From the NCBI GenBank assembly GCA_003952965.2, contig CM025853.1, forward strand, positions 34,358,794-34,422,793: a stretch of 64,000 bases of DNA, read 5' to 3'. The stretch comes from Morella rubra. Taxonomy: Eukaryota > Streptophyta > Magnoliopsida > Fagales > Myricaceae. Numbering within the stretch: position 1 is the stretch's first letter; each line of letters begins with the position of its first letter. The position numbers and the translations under genes are program-made. Shown in pieces: positions 47,377 through 59,091 of this stretch. The notes beneath the pieces are model-generated. The model saw only the letters and a program-made list of their open reading frames with translations, did no database searches and was not told where the DNA came from.

Positions 47377-47951
47377 ATGGAAGCTGCCTCGTCGGAGGAG
47401 CAACACGAGAGTGTCGAAACACTCGTTGAGCCGGACCTGGCATCGACGAGCTCGGGCTTGTCGTCTATACTCAATACGGAAGATTCCAGAAGCACCAGCA
47501 GTTCAGGCGACATCTCCATCTCGAGCAGTAGCTCCGGTGTCATTCCGGTGATTCTGGCTCCGGAGACGGCCGTGCCAGTGCAGGTGGATACCGCTCCGTC
47601 CTCTGAGGCGAATTTGATGGTAACGGCCACGGCGAGGCAGAAGTGCGTTGGGAGAAACAACAAGGGAGTGAACTGGGGGTTCACTTCGGTGATTGGGAGG
47701 CGGAGAGAGATGGAGGACGCCGTGGCCATTGTACCGGGCTTCATGTCCCGCACGTGCAATCACGTGGGAGGTTGTACGGCCCCGGGCTCTAGAACTTCCA
47801 GCGAGATCTCGCCCGTTCATTTCTTTGGAGTATACGACGGTCATGGCGGCTCTCAGGTATGTTACATTCTTTCCACAATTTTTGAATCTAAACTTATTTA
47901 GAAAGTGCTGTTTGTTTCCTAATCGGTTCTTTTCGGTTCCTGGCAATATTT

Positions 47952-47994
<43 letters not shown>

Positions 47995-50900
47995 TTTTTA
48001 TAGGAATAAATATTGTTAAAAGATTACATAGCCTGATTATTTTATATGCAGCGTCATTGTGTCTCTTATTGGCACGTGGTGTTCTGGGACTCGTGCATAA
48101 GAAGAGAACTTATTGCGCGTTTCCTCCCAGTTAAGGACACGTGTAGTTTTAGTCCCTGGAAATCCTCCAAGCCCATATTGATCTGGGCGGAAGCCCTTTC
48201 CTTCCCAGGAAAAGCTCGATCGGTGCCAAAGTGATACTATAGTGACGGGATGGCGTCGTAGTTTCCCTAACAGACGCATCGTTGGAGAATATCACGATTC
48301 AAAATGGTCTGAGCAACGCCTGTAACGAGGAGCATGAGGTTCCTCTTTTGGTGTAAACAAAAATTTTGATGGGACCACAAAATACCTCCAGCATGCCACG
48401 TATATCTTGAGCGCCCATTGTTTAGCTGTTTTGATAGGCTCAATTCTCCTGTCTGACCGACACTCATTTCCTTGGACAGCTAGCCTTGTTGATATTTTGT
48501 GCAATATCGCGTCCGGTTATAACCTTCAAATGGCTAGTTTAGTGTCTTCCGTACAGAAAGAACTGCTGCTCATGCCTCTGATCGGATCAGTGCATGGTGA
48601 TCTAGTGGCCCAAGCTTTCTAATAGAAGTAGGGACGTCCTGTCTAGAGCCATATAGAACTACAATATCTCTTGCAAGTTTAGGATTAGATACATTTTATG
48701 TTTTTGAATGTTCCCTTTACCTATACCTTCTAAGCAATCACTATTAGCTGATTATATTTTCAGATTGTTAAAAGACTTTGTATTGTGCACTATCGATTAA
48801 GAGATGATCTTTAAAATAGACGAAAAATAGGTTGTAGATAGATTTCACTTGAGAATAAGTATTGGACCCTCTCGTTAGTTACACAATTATGAGAAAAGAT
48901 AAATAATTAAGGAGAAAAATCAAATTTGGAGTTTGTGCTATAATTTTGGGGAAACATTATAATAAGCTCCATATGTATGGGGAAACACCAATCAATCCCC
49001 CTCAAGTTTCAATTTGTTTTATTATGCTTTTTATGTTTCAAATACAATTAATCATCGTCTTCTATTTGATTTGGATGTTAAATCAGATGGAAGCGATGTG
49101 GATTGGTCAAAATACCCTTTCAAAATAAAATTAAAAAAAAATAAACAAAAAATTAAAAAAAAATGAAATATAATTTCTATATTTTTATTTGAAAAATATT
49201 CTTTTTATTTTTGTTTTATTTTGTTTGAATTTTTTAAATTTTTTTATGAATTTAGTTTTAGAAGGGCATTTCAGTTATTTTAATGTGATTTAACAACCAA
49301 ATCAAATGGAGGGTGATAGATTGATTATTTTTGAAACATGAAGAGAGTAATAAAACAAATTGAGACTTAAGGGGGACTGATTGATTTTTATCTATATATA
49401 TGAGGAGTACTATGATGTTCTCCTATAATTTTTCACAAAATTTATTCCTTGTTTGTGTACATCAATCTCAATGCAGTGGTTTAAGCAATGAATAATTATG
49501 TTAGGAACTTTCGTATGTGCCGAGATGTTAGATAGTCCAAGGATAGAAAAAAATTGGCTAACTGGTTAAATAAATGATCTTTATCAATATGATGCAGGAT
49601 TTTGGGCGTTATCGTCAATTGTAAACGACATTCAAACTGATGAATGCATAGACGCGTACAGACTTCTTTTTGACAATTCCCACCTATGCGTTTCATTTCA
49701 AGTGCAGAATCAGTAACATCATCTCTCACTTTGCTTGATTAACATGATTCTAGTTAACATGGGTTTTAGGGAATATAATAGAGACACTAATTTTGAAATT
49801 AAGTTTCATCAATCTTCAGCAGTATCCTTTCTTCCTGGTATATATTTATGACATTGATCAGCGTGTAAATTTGTCAATCTAAGAGCTTCCCTGTTGACTA
49901 TTGCCATGGTTTTTCTAGGCGGCTAAAGTTTGCGCGGAGCGAATGCATGAAATGGTAGCAGAAGAGTGGGATCGGGAAAGAGTTGACGGCTATGAGTGGC
50001 AGAGGAAGTGGGAGTCGGCATTCTCAAGCGGGTTTGAGAGGACTGACAAGGAGGCCCTGACAGAGGCAGCGGTACCAGAAATGGTAGGATCAACTGCAGT
50101 TGTGGTTGTTCTATCTGGCTGCCAGATTATCGCATCCAACTGTGGCGACTCAAGGGCAATTCTCTGTCGAGGGACTGAAACAATCCCCTTAACCGTTGAT
50201 CAGAAGGTCAATCGAAAACCTTCTATCCTGTTTTATTCTGCATATGCACGTTTAGCAAATATTTGACAATCATGAGCCATGAGGTCCAATGCATATTTTA
50301 GTTTATGGGTATTGACTAAAAATAAGCAGAGATTGAACATATACATAAAATATTTTGAGGGGTATTAAAAATGACAAAAGGAAAGCAAATTAGACAAGTA
50401 CTTGCCACTATCCAGATAATAGGTTCTATCTCCTGACGTTATTGACATATTTTTCAACAAGATTAAGGACATTTGTTGTTGTTGCTTTTACAGCCTGATA
50501 GACAGGACGAACTCATGAGAATTGAAGGAAAGGGTGGGAAAGTCATAAACTGGAATGGAGCTAGGGTGTTTGGAGTCCTTGCAATGTCCAGAGCTATAGG
50601 TTTCTATTTATCTCTATTTTTCCTATTCTAAGATCTCTTGTTCAGCAAAAGTCAAAGCTTTTGTCTTTCATTAGATTATTGTTCGACACAACTATATCTG
50701 CTCTCACCCACATCATTATGCAAATGCTATCGTGGTTTATTGTGCTTCAGTTTACTTAAAGCTGTGATCAATACGATCACTTTTTAAACTCCAAGAGGTA
50801 ATACAATTGGGCTGTGACTACCTCTTGGGAAGCGTAGGTCACCTTTTAAATCCCTACCCACCTCCTCCCATTGGGTGTTTGAGAGAAGTTCATTCCTTAT

Positions 50901-51590
50901 TTTAGCCATAGCGTTATCATACACAGGTCCTAAACTCGGCGTGAATACAACTTCTTTTATCACAATTTTTTTTCGGATTTGGGACTTTCTCACCTGACTA
51001 TGTATAGTCGAAATTGGGAGATGTGTTACTGCATTACGAGAAGCTGAAATGGTTTTCTGTTGAGTAGGTAAGAGACAACCGTCCTAGAAAATTGCAGTAT
51101 GAATATAACACGAGATTGACAGAAACTTATTAGAAAAGCTTTGGTGCTTCCTGAAGTTTGCCTAAATGATTTCCCAGGATCTGCTTGAATTCACATTGGA
51201 AGGTCTCAAATTGAAACAAATTTTTATTATGGCTAGCGATGTGCATTTCTATTGTGTAGGCTTAATGTGTATGTTTCAGGTGATCGGTTTTTGAAACCAT
51301 GGATAATTCCAGTGCCTGAGATTACTTTCATGACAAGAACAGCTGAGGATGAGTGTTTGATTTTGGCAAGTGATGGGCTGTGGGATGTCATGACTAATGA
51401 AGAGGTTGGGGAGATTGCTCGCCGTCTTCTCAGAAGGCGGCTCCGGTACTCGATGTCTGATGAGATTTCTCCAGCACAAGTGGTTGCTGATAATCTCACT
51501 GAAATAGCATATGGGAGAAACAGTTCTGATAACATTTCCGTGGTTGTCGTCGACCTCAAATCGAAGAGAAAGCTCCATCGAAAGCAATGA
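47377..51590 (+). CDS. Group A protein phosphatase 2C (ABI1/HAB1 type), 4 exons, 394 aa
   Basis: Exons 47377-47856, 49919-50206, 50494-50599 and 51280-51590 join in frame (phases 0, 0, 1) with GT-AG introns, giving a complete 394-aa protein. Residues 1-95 are a Ser-rich N-terminal extension; the PP2C domain runs from about 98 to 386. Visible motifs: GRRREMEDA (Glu111/Asp114 area), [13 protein letters not shown] (metal ligand Asp154), [59 protein letters not shown] (Asp323) and [12 protein letters not shown] (Asp375). Trp276 in VINWNG is the 'lock' residue by which group A enzymes contact ABA-bound PYR/PYL receptors; other clades lack it. The basic tail KSKRKLHRK resembles the nuclear signal of ABI1. 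Function: dephosphorylates SnRK2 kinases and so represses ABA signalling until receptors inhibit it. ABI1 and HAB1 share the exon layout. Which paralogue it is cannot be settled here. Confidence 0.95.
47954..47989. repeat. (TA)n microsatellite in PP2C intron 1
   Basis: About 18 TA units, ~100 bp after the exon 1 donor site; likely length-polymorphic. Confidence 0.95.
48380..48640 (+). pseudogene. LINE RNase H relic in PP2C intron 1
   Basis: Broken plus-strand frames read [39 protein letters not shown], then in a shifted frame [20 protein letters not shown]. This order (S-x-CLAV, a hydrophobic helix, a strand, then xRxxNxAAHxLAR) is the end of a plant LINE RNase H domain. Sequence at 48040-48380 may belong to the same insertion but is not readable. 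Confidence 0.5.
48990..49386. mobile_element. MITE-like foldback in PP2C intron 1
   Basis: Arms of ~100 bp: left ATCAATCCCCCTCAAGTTTC, right GAGACTTAAGGGGGACTGAT, continuing through attagatt/aatcatc and caaatagaag/ccatttgattt. The AT-rich centre has no frame. Confidence 0.75.
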
Positions 51591-51603
51591 AAAAGTGGAG
51601 TGG

Positions 51604-51609
51604 AATAAA
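51604..51609 (+). terminator. Possible near-stop poly-A signal of PP2C
   Basis: AATAAA 14 bp after the stop codon. It is the canonical hexamer, but this close to the stop a further downstream site is more likely to be used. Confidence 0.2.
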
Positions 51610-52274
51610 TCTCTCTCTCGCTCTCTATTTCAAGTTCTGAGGTAAGAAAGGCCAGAGTGATCTAGAGGAATTGGACACGTTCAAAAGATGAACATCCCCC
51701 ATTGACACAATCGGAAAGCCATGTACAGTGCTGACTGGAAAAAGCTGGCATTCCGTGTACAGTTCTGACTGGCAAAACACTGCTGCCAGGTAACCACCAG
51801 AATTGGTTTGTTGCGACGAAAAGTAGATCAATCCTGTGTTTTAATTGGCTTGGTCAAGGAACCAGATCACAACGAATTCTTTGGTTTTTTTCCACATGAA
51901 TATTGAAAATAGAGAAGAAACGAAAATGACATGAAATATTTTAAGCTTATTTGCTTTATTTTCAGAAGCAGCAAAATTGACTTATAGTGACAGGATGTTA
52001 TTAAGGAAGTTATTGTCGCACTAATGAGTGCTGACTTGTGACATGATTAATTAATTCTGTTATGAAATTGTCGCGGTGAAAACTAGATCAATCCTCTGTT
52101 TTAATTGGCGTGGTTAAGCAAATACTAATTAAGAAGACAACGAATTTTTCAGTATTTTCAATAGGAATGAAAATAGCAAAGAAAGGTAAATGACACGAAA
52201 TATTTTGACCTTTTTTTATTCAAGGATCTCTTTCCCAAAATTGAGTTTGGCAGGATGTTAGTAACAAATTAATT
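51610..52274. other. PP2C downstream region, nothing coding
   Basis: Likely 3' UTR then intergenic DNA. A diverged direct repeat of aaaactagatcaatcct.tgttttaattggc (about 51820 and 52078), including nearby tgacatgaaatatttt, suggests a small local duplication. Confidence 0.4.
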
Positions 52275-52648
52275 AGGTGAAAATATATTTTTCAACCCAC
52301 GAACTATCACAGGTTTTGCAAAGTCCATAAATTACCGTTTTTGAGACATTGTACTCTCTAATTACTAATCTCAGACACTTTGTACTTTCTATCAAATTTT
52401 TAGACTAAAATAAAGATAATACCCTTACCCATCCTGAATGGATTAAAGATATTATAGTCAATTTATTAAATTCTCAGAATATTATTGTTGCACAGAGGGT
52501 GTAAAGTGTCTAATATTGGTAGTTGAAGGGTGCAAAATATTTAAGATGAGTACGAAGTTAGATGTTGCAATGTCTCAAAAGTGGTAGTTTAGAGTGTAAA
52601 GTACAAAATCTTTGATAGTTTTTGTGTGATAAGTGTATTTATCCTAAA
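52275..52648. repeat. Foldback MITE-like element
   Basis: Left arm aactatcacaggttttgcaaagtccataaattacc (first bases aactatcacaggttttgca) inverts onto the right arm ending gatagtttttgtgtgataag; arms ~120 bp, same family style as 1485 and 13232. Confidence 0.55.
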
Positions 52649-54261
52649 TATTTATTTTGCGTGCTATATTGTTGACGGTGGAAATGAACTTTGTAATTGC
52701 GGAAAGATTTGGAACAAAATTGTTGTCATTCGAAGTTTTTAAGCTGACTTTGATGTTATCAAAGAGTATTTAATTTTCACTTTTAATATGAAAGACAAAA
52801 AGGAAATCGTAGTAATGTAAAAAATACGAATTTTGATAGTTGCTCCAATTGTCTTAACAATCTCGTTACAAGAAGTTTTGTAGGACAAAATATTTGTTCC
52901 ATCCCAAAAAGTATCCTTTCGGGATGGACAGATTTTCATACCAAAACAACGTTCATTGGAAATAAATGTTCGAACGACTTCTAACGATTACGTGAAACGT
53001 TCAATTATCATCCAACGGTAAATTTATCTCTGTTTGATAAGGAGAATAACTGCTTGAACTGAAATAATAATGTGACGTTCGATACTTCGAAAACTGTTCC
53101 AATGCAATAAAAGAAAATGTTTGTAACCGTTCTTAATGCATTGCAACTTTTCGCGTCGTAAACTTTCGCATAGTTTCAGACGTTTGAAAAGACATGTTCG
53201 GACATGTTTTGTCTACGTTCCAATAGTTAGTGTCACGTCCGATCGATATCCAGATCTGGGCTTCAAACAAGCAAAATAAATAGCGGTTGAATAGTCAACG
53301 AATGGAAATGTTGAATCATATGAATTTGAATGAACGTCGAGTTGCACTAATGTCCGAATTTATTAAAAAAGAAATTAAATAATGAATTTATTAACAAAAT
53401 ATAATGTTAAATAATTAATCACAATATTTGAAAAATATCGAAATAATTAAAATATAATTCGCAATAAAAGAAATAGTCTATCTTGGGCATCGTGGTGGGT
53501 TTTAACTATTTCAAGACTTTTTGCAACTCTTCTTGCATTTTCATCTTCTTGAATCAGAAATTGTAATAGATATAACGCTTAAATTATTGACAACAATAAT
53601 CACTAAAAAAAGTGAGCAGAATAAAAAAAAATATATAACTTAACTATACAACTACTTGATGTCGTTTCCGGAGAAAGTGCTCTAATCCCTAACTTAGGAA
53701 AAGCCAAGGGCCTAGACAGGGCCGATGCAGGTGAAAGGTTATATCTAACATGTTTACACTGTTTGGATGGATTGTTCTAGTTCGAACACGTTCAAAAAGT
53801 TTTTTTTTTTGAAGAAAAATTAAAAGTTCTGCATTCTACATGAAAAATCTAAATGAAAGGTCATGGGCCTCAAATAGTTTTACATCACTGTAACAATATT
53901 AACATCTAGAGAAACTAATGGAGAGAATAACAAAAGTTGATCCAACATTGTCCAAACCTTCATATTTCATTATATGGAAAAAAAAATAAAGAGTAATACT
54001 CTGGCCAATTGGGCCAGACTTATGATTTATAGGCTGGGGGTGTAGATTTTGTTGTAGTGATATATAGGCTGGGGGTGTAGAATCAATTCTAGAAGGAATT
54101 TTTTTAATTTGATATTAGTGAAAAGAAAAACTCGTGTCACGCGGATGCTTGTATTAGTAATTTAATTTTAATAATAAAAAATGATTAATTAAAAAAATGA
54201 AAAATTAAATTCGTTCTTTCAAGAACCAATTGAAATATATAGCTGTTAGGGGATCATAAAA
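52649..54261. other. Intergenic, nothing coding recognised
   Basis: AT-rich DNA with scattered acgttc/gaacgt words near 52950-53230, and a short direct repeat taggctgggggtgtaga at 54030 and 54066. No gene family, tRNA or element end could be recognised. Confidence 0.45.
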
Positions 54262-54510
54262 AAGGGCATTCAGCCAGTGCAAGCAACTCTCATATTTCTT
54301 AGATGACTGCTTATACAATTCATACTTATCGTATTTTCAAAATGATTGTGGATCACATACTTCCTATTTTCCAGTCACACTTTCTTTACTATGTATTTCT
54401 CCTATATATCTAGAAGCTGCTTCCATCTTTGCAATATCCAAGCTGCCTTCGTTTCGGTCCAGATCCTAGTCGTATCTATTGTTTTGATCTCTCTCCGTGC
54501 TTGTGGGAAT
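54262..54510 (+). promoter_or_regulatory. Upstream region of HPt gene 1, duplicated before HPt gene 3
   Basis: From about 54276 (gtgcaagcaactctcatatt) to the ATG the sequence is collinear with 62209-62427, sharing gcttatacaattcata, gtattttcaaaatgatt and ctagaagctgctt.ccatc. The duplicated block thus includes the proximal promoter. Confidence 0.6.
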
Positions 54511-56403
54511 ATGTATATTGATTTCCTTCGACGACTAACTGCCACCATGAGGCAATCCATGCTAGATGAGGTTTTGATCTCTTCATATATATGCCCTATT
54601 CAGGGGATTATTATTATTATTTTTTTGCAAGAGACGTACATAGATCTAGCTGAAATTCTACCAAAATTTGTTGCCAATTGTACCAATAAAATTTTATATG
54701 CCAAAAGCAAAAAATTTTCATGAACCCAAAATCTATTGTGTAAAAAACTCGTTGGTTTTCCATCATCTTTTCAGTCGAAACTTATCAAAGACATATATTA
54801 CTGAAAAGTTGTCCAAATTAACAGATGCTAGTAAGTTCTACGACCCAAAGATATATTATGTGTTCTAGGCGAAGTTTTGAGCAGTTGAAATATATATGCA
54901 CTTATATATTCTCAGATGCGGGACGTATTGCAGCGCATTCTTGATGAACAGCTCATACTTCTCCAGGATATTTTGCCCATCTACGGTTGTCTGTATATAT
55001 ATATAATCTTTGCGCATGAAGCTTGCCGTCAAAATTTCAACTTCAATGTGAACTCAGTCCTGATCATAGAGGTGTAAATCATATATTAATTCACGTTCCA
55101 TGTTTTTTGGCGAGTAAACTCTGAATTTATTTGTTTAAATGTTTTGTTTTAATCAATATAATTTAATTAATAAAATATATCTCGTGCTAATAGTTTAAGT
55201 TTTGAGACAAGTGATAAATTCACACTCCATAATATAAAAGTCATTTGCAATTGTCTTTTATTTGTTAATCATTTATAATTGTCTTCATGGTAAACATTCA
55301 GATGTTTTTTAATGTAGGAAATCCTCAACAACCAATTCATTCATTTGGAGCAACTACAGGCCGAAACAGAAAATTCCAACTTTGTCGAGGAAATGATCAC
55401 ATTGTATTTTGATGATTCACCTGAGATGATCGCTAAAATAGAACAAGCATTGTGAGTTGCACAAAACCAAAAAAAAAAAAAGGGGGAGAAAATTGCGATA
55501 TATTTATCCAAAATATTCCAATATAAATGACCACAATAATAATATGGATTTCTTTGGTTATAGTTTCTTCTAAAACTGCGGCATTTATTTTATTTCTTTG
55601 GATATAATTTCTTCTAAAACTCCTGGTCTCCCCACTTTGGGGGCCTTTGGCCTTTTTAGCTAAGAAAAAAAGACTTAACAGTGAGATGCGACGTTTTACA
55701 TGTCTATATAGGAGGGGTGAGGGAGCCCTCTTGGATCGCACTGAACTGGACTTTCACCTTCATCAATTCAAAGGCAGCAGTGCGACGTAATTAATTCCTT
55801 ACTCAGCCTTATAATAGTGCTAGCAGCTAGCCCCATGCATTCATATAATTAATTCCTTATATCGTTGTTTGCAGCGTTGGTGCTAATAAGGTGACGATAG
55901 AAATCAACAAAGCAATTCAATGTTGCGGGGAAAATGACATGGAAGAGTAATGCATGCGTTTAATTGATCCTACTTTATTTGATCGGAAGGAGATATATAT
56001 GCAATCTATCTATGCATCTTCGATTTCTTTTTCTTCATGATTTCTGTTTATGTAAATTATAACGTCTAAGATCAGAGTCATTAAGACACTTGAAGATGCA
56101 GAAAATTTTGAAGTGGTTTATGTCGTACACATGCTCAGTCGATACAGCAATTACTTATTGTGCAGATGCAGGGCTGCTGTTGACAGAATGAAACGAGTGT
56201 ACAACAACCTAAAGAGTAGACTTCAGGCTTATCTTGGGGTCTCTCTCCTTGCAAAGATACACAAATAAAGGATTAACATTAATATTGGTCGAGTTTTGGT
56301 TAAATATTATTAATAGACATGTCGATTGCTGTTAATGTTTCCATATATTTTGCAGGTGATACATCAAGCTAGAATCGCTGGAACATCTAATCCCCCAAAT
56401 TAA
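54511..56403 (+). CDS. Histidine-containing phosphotransfer protein (AHP-like), HPt gene 1, 153 aa
   Basis: Six exons (54511-54570, 55318-55451, 55712-55786, 55875-55946, 56166-56238, 56356-56403) join in frame at GT-AG sites to give 153 aa, the usual plant AHP length. Key parts: N-terminal helix MRQSMLDE/EILNNQFIHLEQLQ, NFVEEMITLYFDDSPEMI, the phosphorelay site HLHQFKGSSATVGA with His82 and Lys85, and CRAAVDRMKRVYNNLKSRLQ. AHPs carry phosphate from cytokinin-receptor histidine kinases to response regulators, shuttling between cytosol and nucleus. The acceptor His is kept, unlike in AHP6-type pseudo-HPt proteins. Oddities: the loop before His is two residues longer than usual, and the DAHVHQ context is changed to DFHLHQ. 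Overall similarity to standard AHPs is low outside the core. Same exon phases as HPt gene 2. Confidence 0.8.
54916..54989 (+). other. Exon-2-like pseudo-exon in HPt gene 1 intron 1
   Basis: After an acceptor-like ctcag the frame reads MRDVLQRILDEQLILLQDIL. RILDEQLILLQDI parallels the start of exon 2 (EILNNQFIHLEQL), and MR.VLQ parallels the exon 1 end (MRQS.L). A related stretch is at 62704-62780. It is either an alternative exon or a remnant of an older duplication. Confidence 0.45.
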
Positions 56404-57200
56404 AGGAACGGTTTGTTTTCTACTTATTTCACAGCTGTTGAGTCGACAACCTGAAGCTGTTGAGTCCTCTATAACCAAACAGGTGTAAGCGGAGATGATG
56501 ATGCGTTACTTCTTATATGTTGTTCCCTTTGTCCAGTTTCTGTAATAAAGGGTTGACTTTCATTTTCATATATGCTGTTCTCTCGACTGTTGTCTCGACA
56601 TAAAGAATACTAAATCGGCTTTCATATTTCTGTTCCCTGTGCGCTGCAACTTTTTTGTTTCCTTCGACTGGGCTTAAGTAGACTGCAACTTCCTATGCAT
56701 GATGCTCTAACAACGTTTCATTTCTGCTGCATCAGCATGTGAGACGAGCTATATCCTTAGGGGATGTATGAAGGAGGCGTGCAAAATATGTACACTTGGA
56801 CGGTTGTCGGTGAGGGGTAGTTGTGTTAATTCTAGATCTGTACGTACGTAGGTTGTCGGCAATAAAGGTTTCCTAGCGATTTCTTTTGACGCATTCTGGT
56901 TCTGTTCTGTTCTTGAGAGTATTTGAGAGATCTTTTTGGAAGGGTTTTGTTCTGTTCTTGAGAGTATTTTTGAGATTTTTTTGTTTCCATACGTAAGCAT
57001 GCTCTTAGCTTTTGGGATTGGAGAATAGAAGATTTTCCGATATATATCCTAATTATGTACTTATCCACTCATACCTTACAAGGGAGTTAGTACTGTTTGG
57101 ATTCCAGGACTTATTATTCAAATACTGCCACTAAATACCAGGCTTGACAGTTGACATGCTTAATTCTTGGAAGGAGATTGACTGGAATAGCATAGACTGC
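56404..57200. other. HPt gene 1 downstream region, no gene
   Basis: Likely 3' UTR and spacer. A direct repeat tctgttcttgagagtattt occurs at about 56905 and 56950 (a ~45-bp tandem duplication). No further coding signal. Confidence 0.4.
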
Positions 57201-57812
57201 AAACTGTACAAAATCACGTGGCTAGCATGCTTTTCTTGAAATTTCTTCTTGCGCCTCACCTCTCCTCTTCCTTTTCAGCTTGGCCGGCAGGAGGATCTCT
57301 CCCTCCTCCTCCCGCCGCCCCCTTTCTCTCTTCGGTCGGACGTTTTCCAGCCGGTTTTGGTAGATCTAGCGGCTGCTCCTTGTTGGTGGAGTTCTTTTGT
57401 TACGGAGAGAACCACAGTTGTCGATCTCTTTGAGCTGCTTCAGATCGGTTTCTTTGGTCTCCGATCTCCCTTTCTTTAGTGGATCAGTCCTTTTTTGCTG
57501 GCATTGTGTGGCCCTCTTCCGTCTTTTGTTGGAAGTCATTGTGTGTGCTCCTCCTTTGGCTCTTTTAGGCGTGATCTTTGCGGGAAAAGGGACTAAGGTG
57601 CAGTCATCACCTTCTCCTCGGGCGGGCGTCGCCGCCTCTGGCAGCTTTGTGTTAGCCGGGCATTTTGGTCCACTTTCTCTTTGTAGGCCTTGTGCCGTAT
57701 GCCCCAATGCCCAGCCATAGAGTTCCGTTTGAAAAGGGCCTGTTTTGTGTATTCCCTTTATTGTGAAATGATATATTATTGCTTGCTCAAAAAAAGAAAA
57801 GAAAAGAAAAAA
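57201..57812 (+). mobile_element. Non-LTR retroelement insertion (SINE or truncated LINE), 612 bp
   Basis: GC-rich insert ending ttattgcttgctcaaaaaaag and an (A3-4G)n tail (57789-57812). Flanks GAATAGCATAGACTGC (57185-57200) and GAATAGTCATTGCCTGC (57813-57829) match at 14 of 16 positions with one gap, as a target-site duplication. Open frames inside have no recognisable domain. Confidence 0.6.
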
Positions 57813-59091
57813 GAATAGTCATTGCCTGCTGGTCGATCAATACAACCATTCAACAAACAATTTTAAAAATAAAATAGAGAAACAAGTATGTTCTGAGTAC
57901 TGTAAAAAAGAAATTAAAGAATTGGTAAGTAAAAATATGGTTAGAAAAAGTAAATCTCTATGTTCTTGTTCAGCTTTTTACGTTGATAAAAAAAATGCTA
58001 AAATGGAAAGGAACCTGGTAACCTGTCTTTCTATAGCTTTTGAGGTCATAAAAGGTTCTTTAAGCCCCTCATTGGGACTCAACAAGAAGGATTTTGAAAA
58101 TTAGATTAAGAAAGAAAAAGACTTATATTGATGGAGTTTAAATCCATAGGATAAGCTGCCTCTATATCCATAACTTTTAAATTCCAATAGTTTTTAAATT
58201 CAAACATAGGATAATATGTCTATCCGTAACTTTTAAATTCAAACAAGAGGAGAGATGAAAGAAAATTGGACATTAATTCATGGTAACATCTTTAGCTGAT
58301 CAAACCACATATTGCTCTCATCTAAGCTTCTCTATAGATTAGCACCTTCTTTGTATTGATGTTTCTTGGGATTAGAAACCGTTCAGTAACGTAGCATATA
58401 TCGTGATATATGTGTAACGGCCTTGCTGACTTATCCCTTAATATTTATTGGGCCTTATACCGAGCATCTGGTGTGCAGTGTAATCCTACAAAGGTGTTAC
58501 AGAATTGAATATCCATTGAAGAATGCTAAGTAGAGACTATTCTAATTATAATAATTAAATATATTCCAACAACAATGTTCTACTTAATTTCAGAGTTGCT
58601 GTGGAGCTTCAGGCCGTGCAGCAGAGGTGGTTGTGCCGAGGAGGTTGGACAAGTGGCAGAGCAGGTTGCAGCTGGTGGTTTGACAACCAGAGACACCCAC
58701 GAAGAGTTTCAACTCCCTGAAGGCACCACCAGCAAGAGAGTAGCAGAAAACGATGCAGAAGACCTATATTTTCAGTCCAAGGGTGGTTGCCGCATTTTAC
58801 GGGACTGGAGTTTATTTGCGGCGGGATCGTCAATTTTGGCAACGGGATTTCACTGGTTACTTTTGATTTTGCCGCTATAACCCAAATCTCTTGCCGTGAG
58901 AATCTCTATCCCGTTACTGGCAATTGAAATTTTAAAGTCAAATAAATTCAAAAATACTCATTTTATAGGAATTATTGAAAATTAAAAAAATTTAAGAAAG
59001 AAAAAAAAAACAGAAATATCCCTACTATTCTGGTTGCGGTGTTACAAACATACTGATCTTCTAGTCCAACATCTGTTAGTCGTTATTAAGA
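57813..59091. other. HPt1-HPt2 spacer with an unrecognised 101-codon frame
   Basis: 58575-58880 (plus) is open for 101 codons and locally GC-richer, with an acidic, Glu/Thr-rich middle (LTTRDTHEEFQLPEGTTSKR). I do not recognise it, and it has no clear splice partner. The rest is AT-rich; the stretch just before 59092 is presumably the HPt gene 2 promoter and does not match those of genes 1 and 3. Confidence 0.3.

Noticed and set aside
47503..47946. Minus-strand 147-aa frame opposite PP2C exon 1
   Set aside because: Shadow of the GC-richer PP2C exon; the plus-strand domain match is decisive.
48046..48279. Coding frames just after the (TA)n tract in PP2C intron 1
   Set aside because: No motif, and the intron has good GT-AG ends joining conserved PP2C exons; probably part of an old insertion.
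54346..54723. 125-aa frame spanning HPt gene 1 exon 1
   Set aside because: Different use of the region: the frame reads through the exon 1 donor into intron sequence, and the six-exon model gives a full-length family protein instead.
54511..56403. HPt gene 1 as an AHP6-type pseudo-phosphotransfer protein
   Set aside because: The acceptor His is present (HQFKGSS, His82); AHP6-type proteins have Asn there.
57218..57720. Several 70-110-aa frames in the GC-rich insert
   Set aside because: They overlap on both strands in a retroelement-like insert with an A-rich tail; no recognisable domain.
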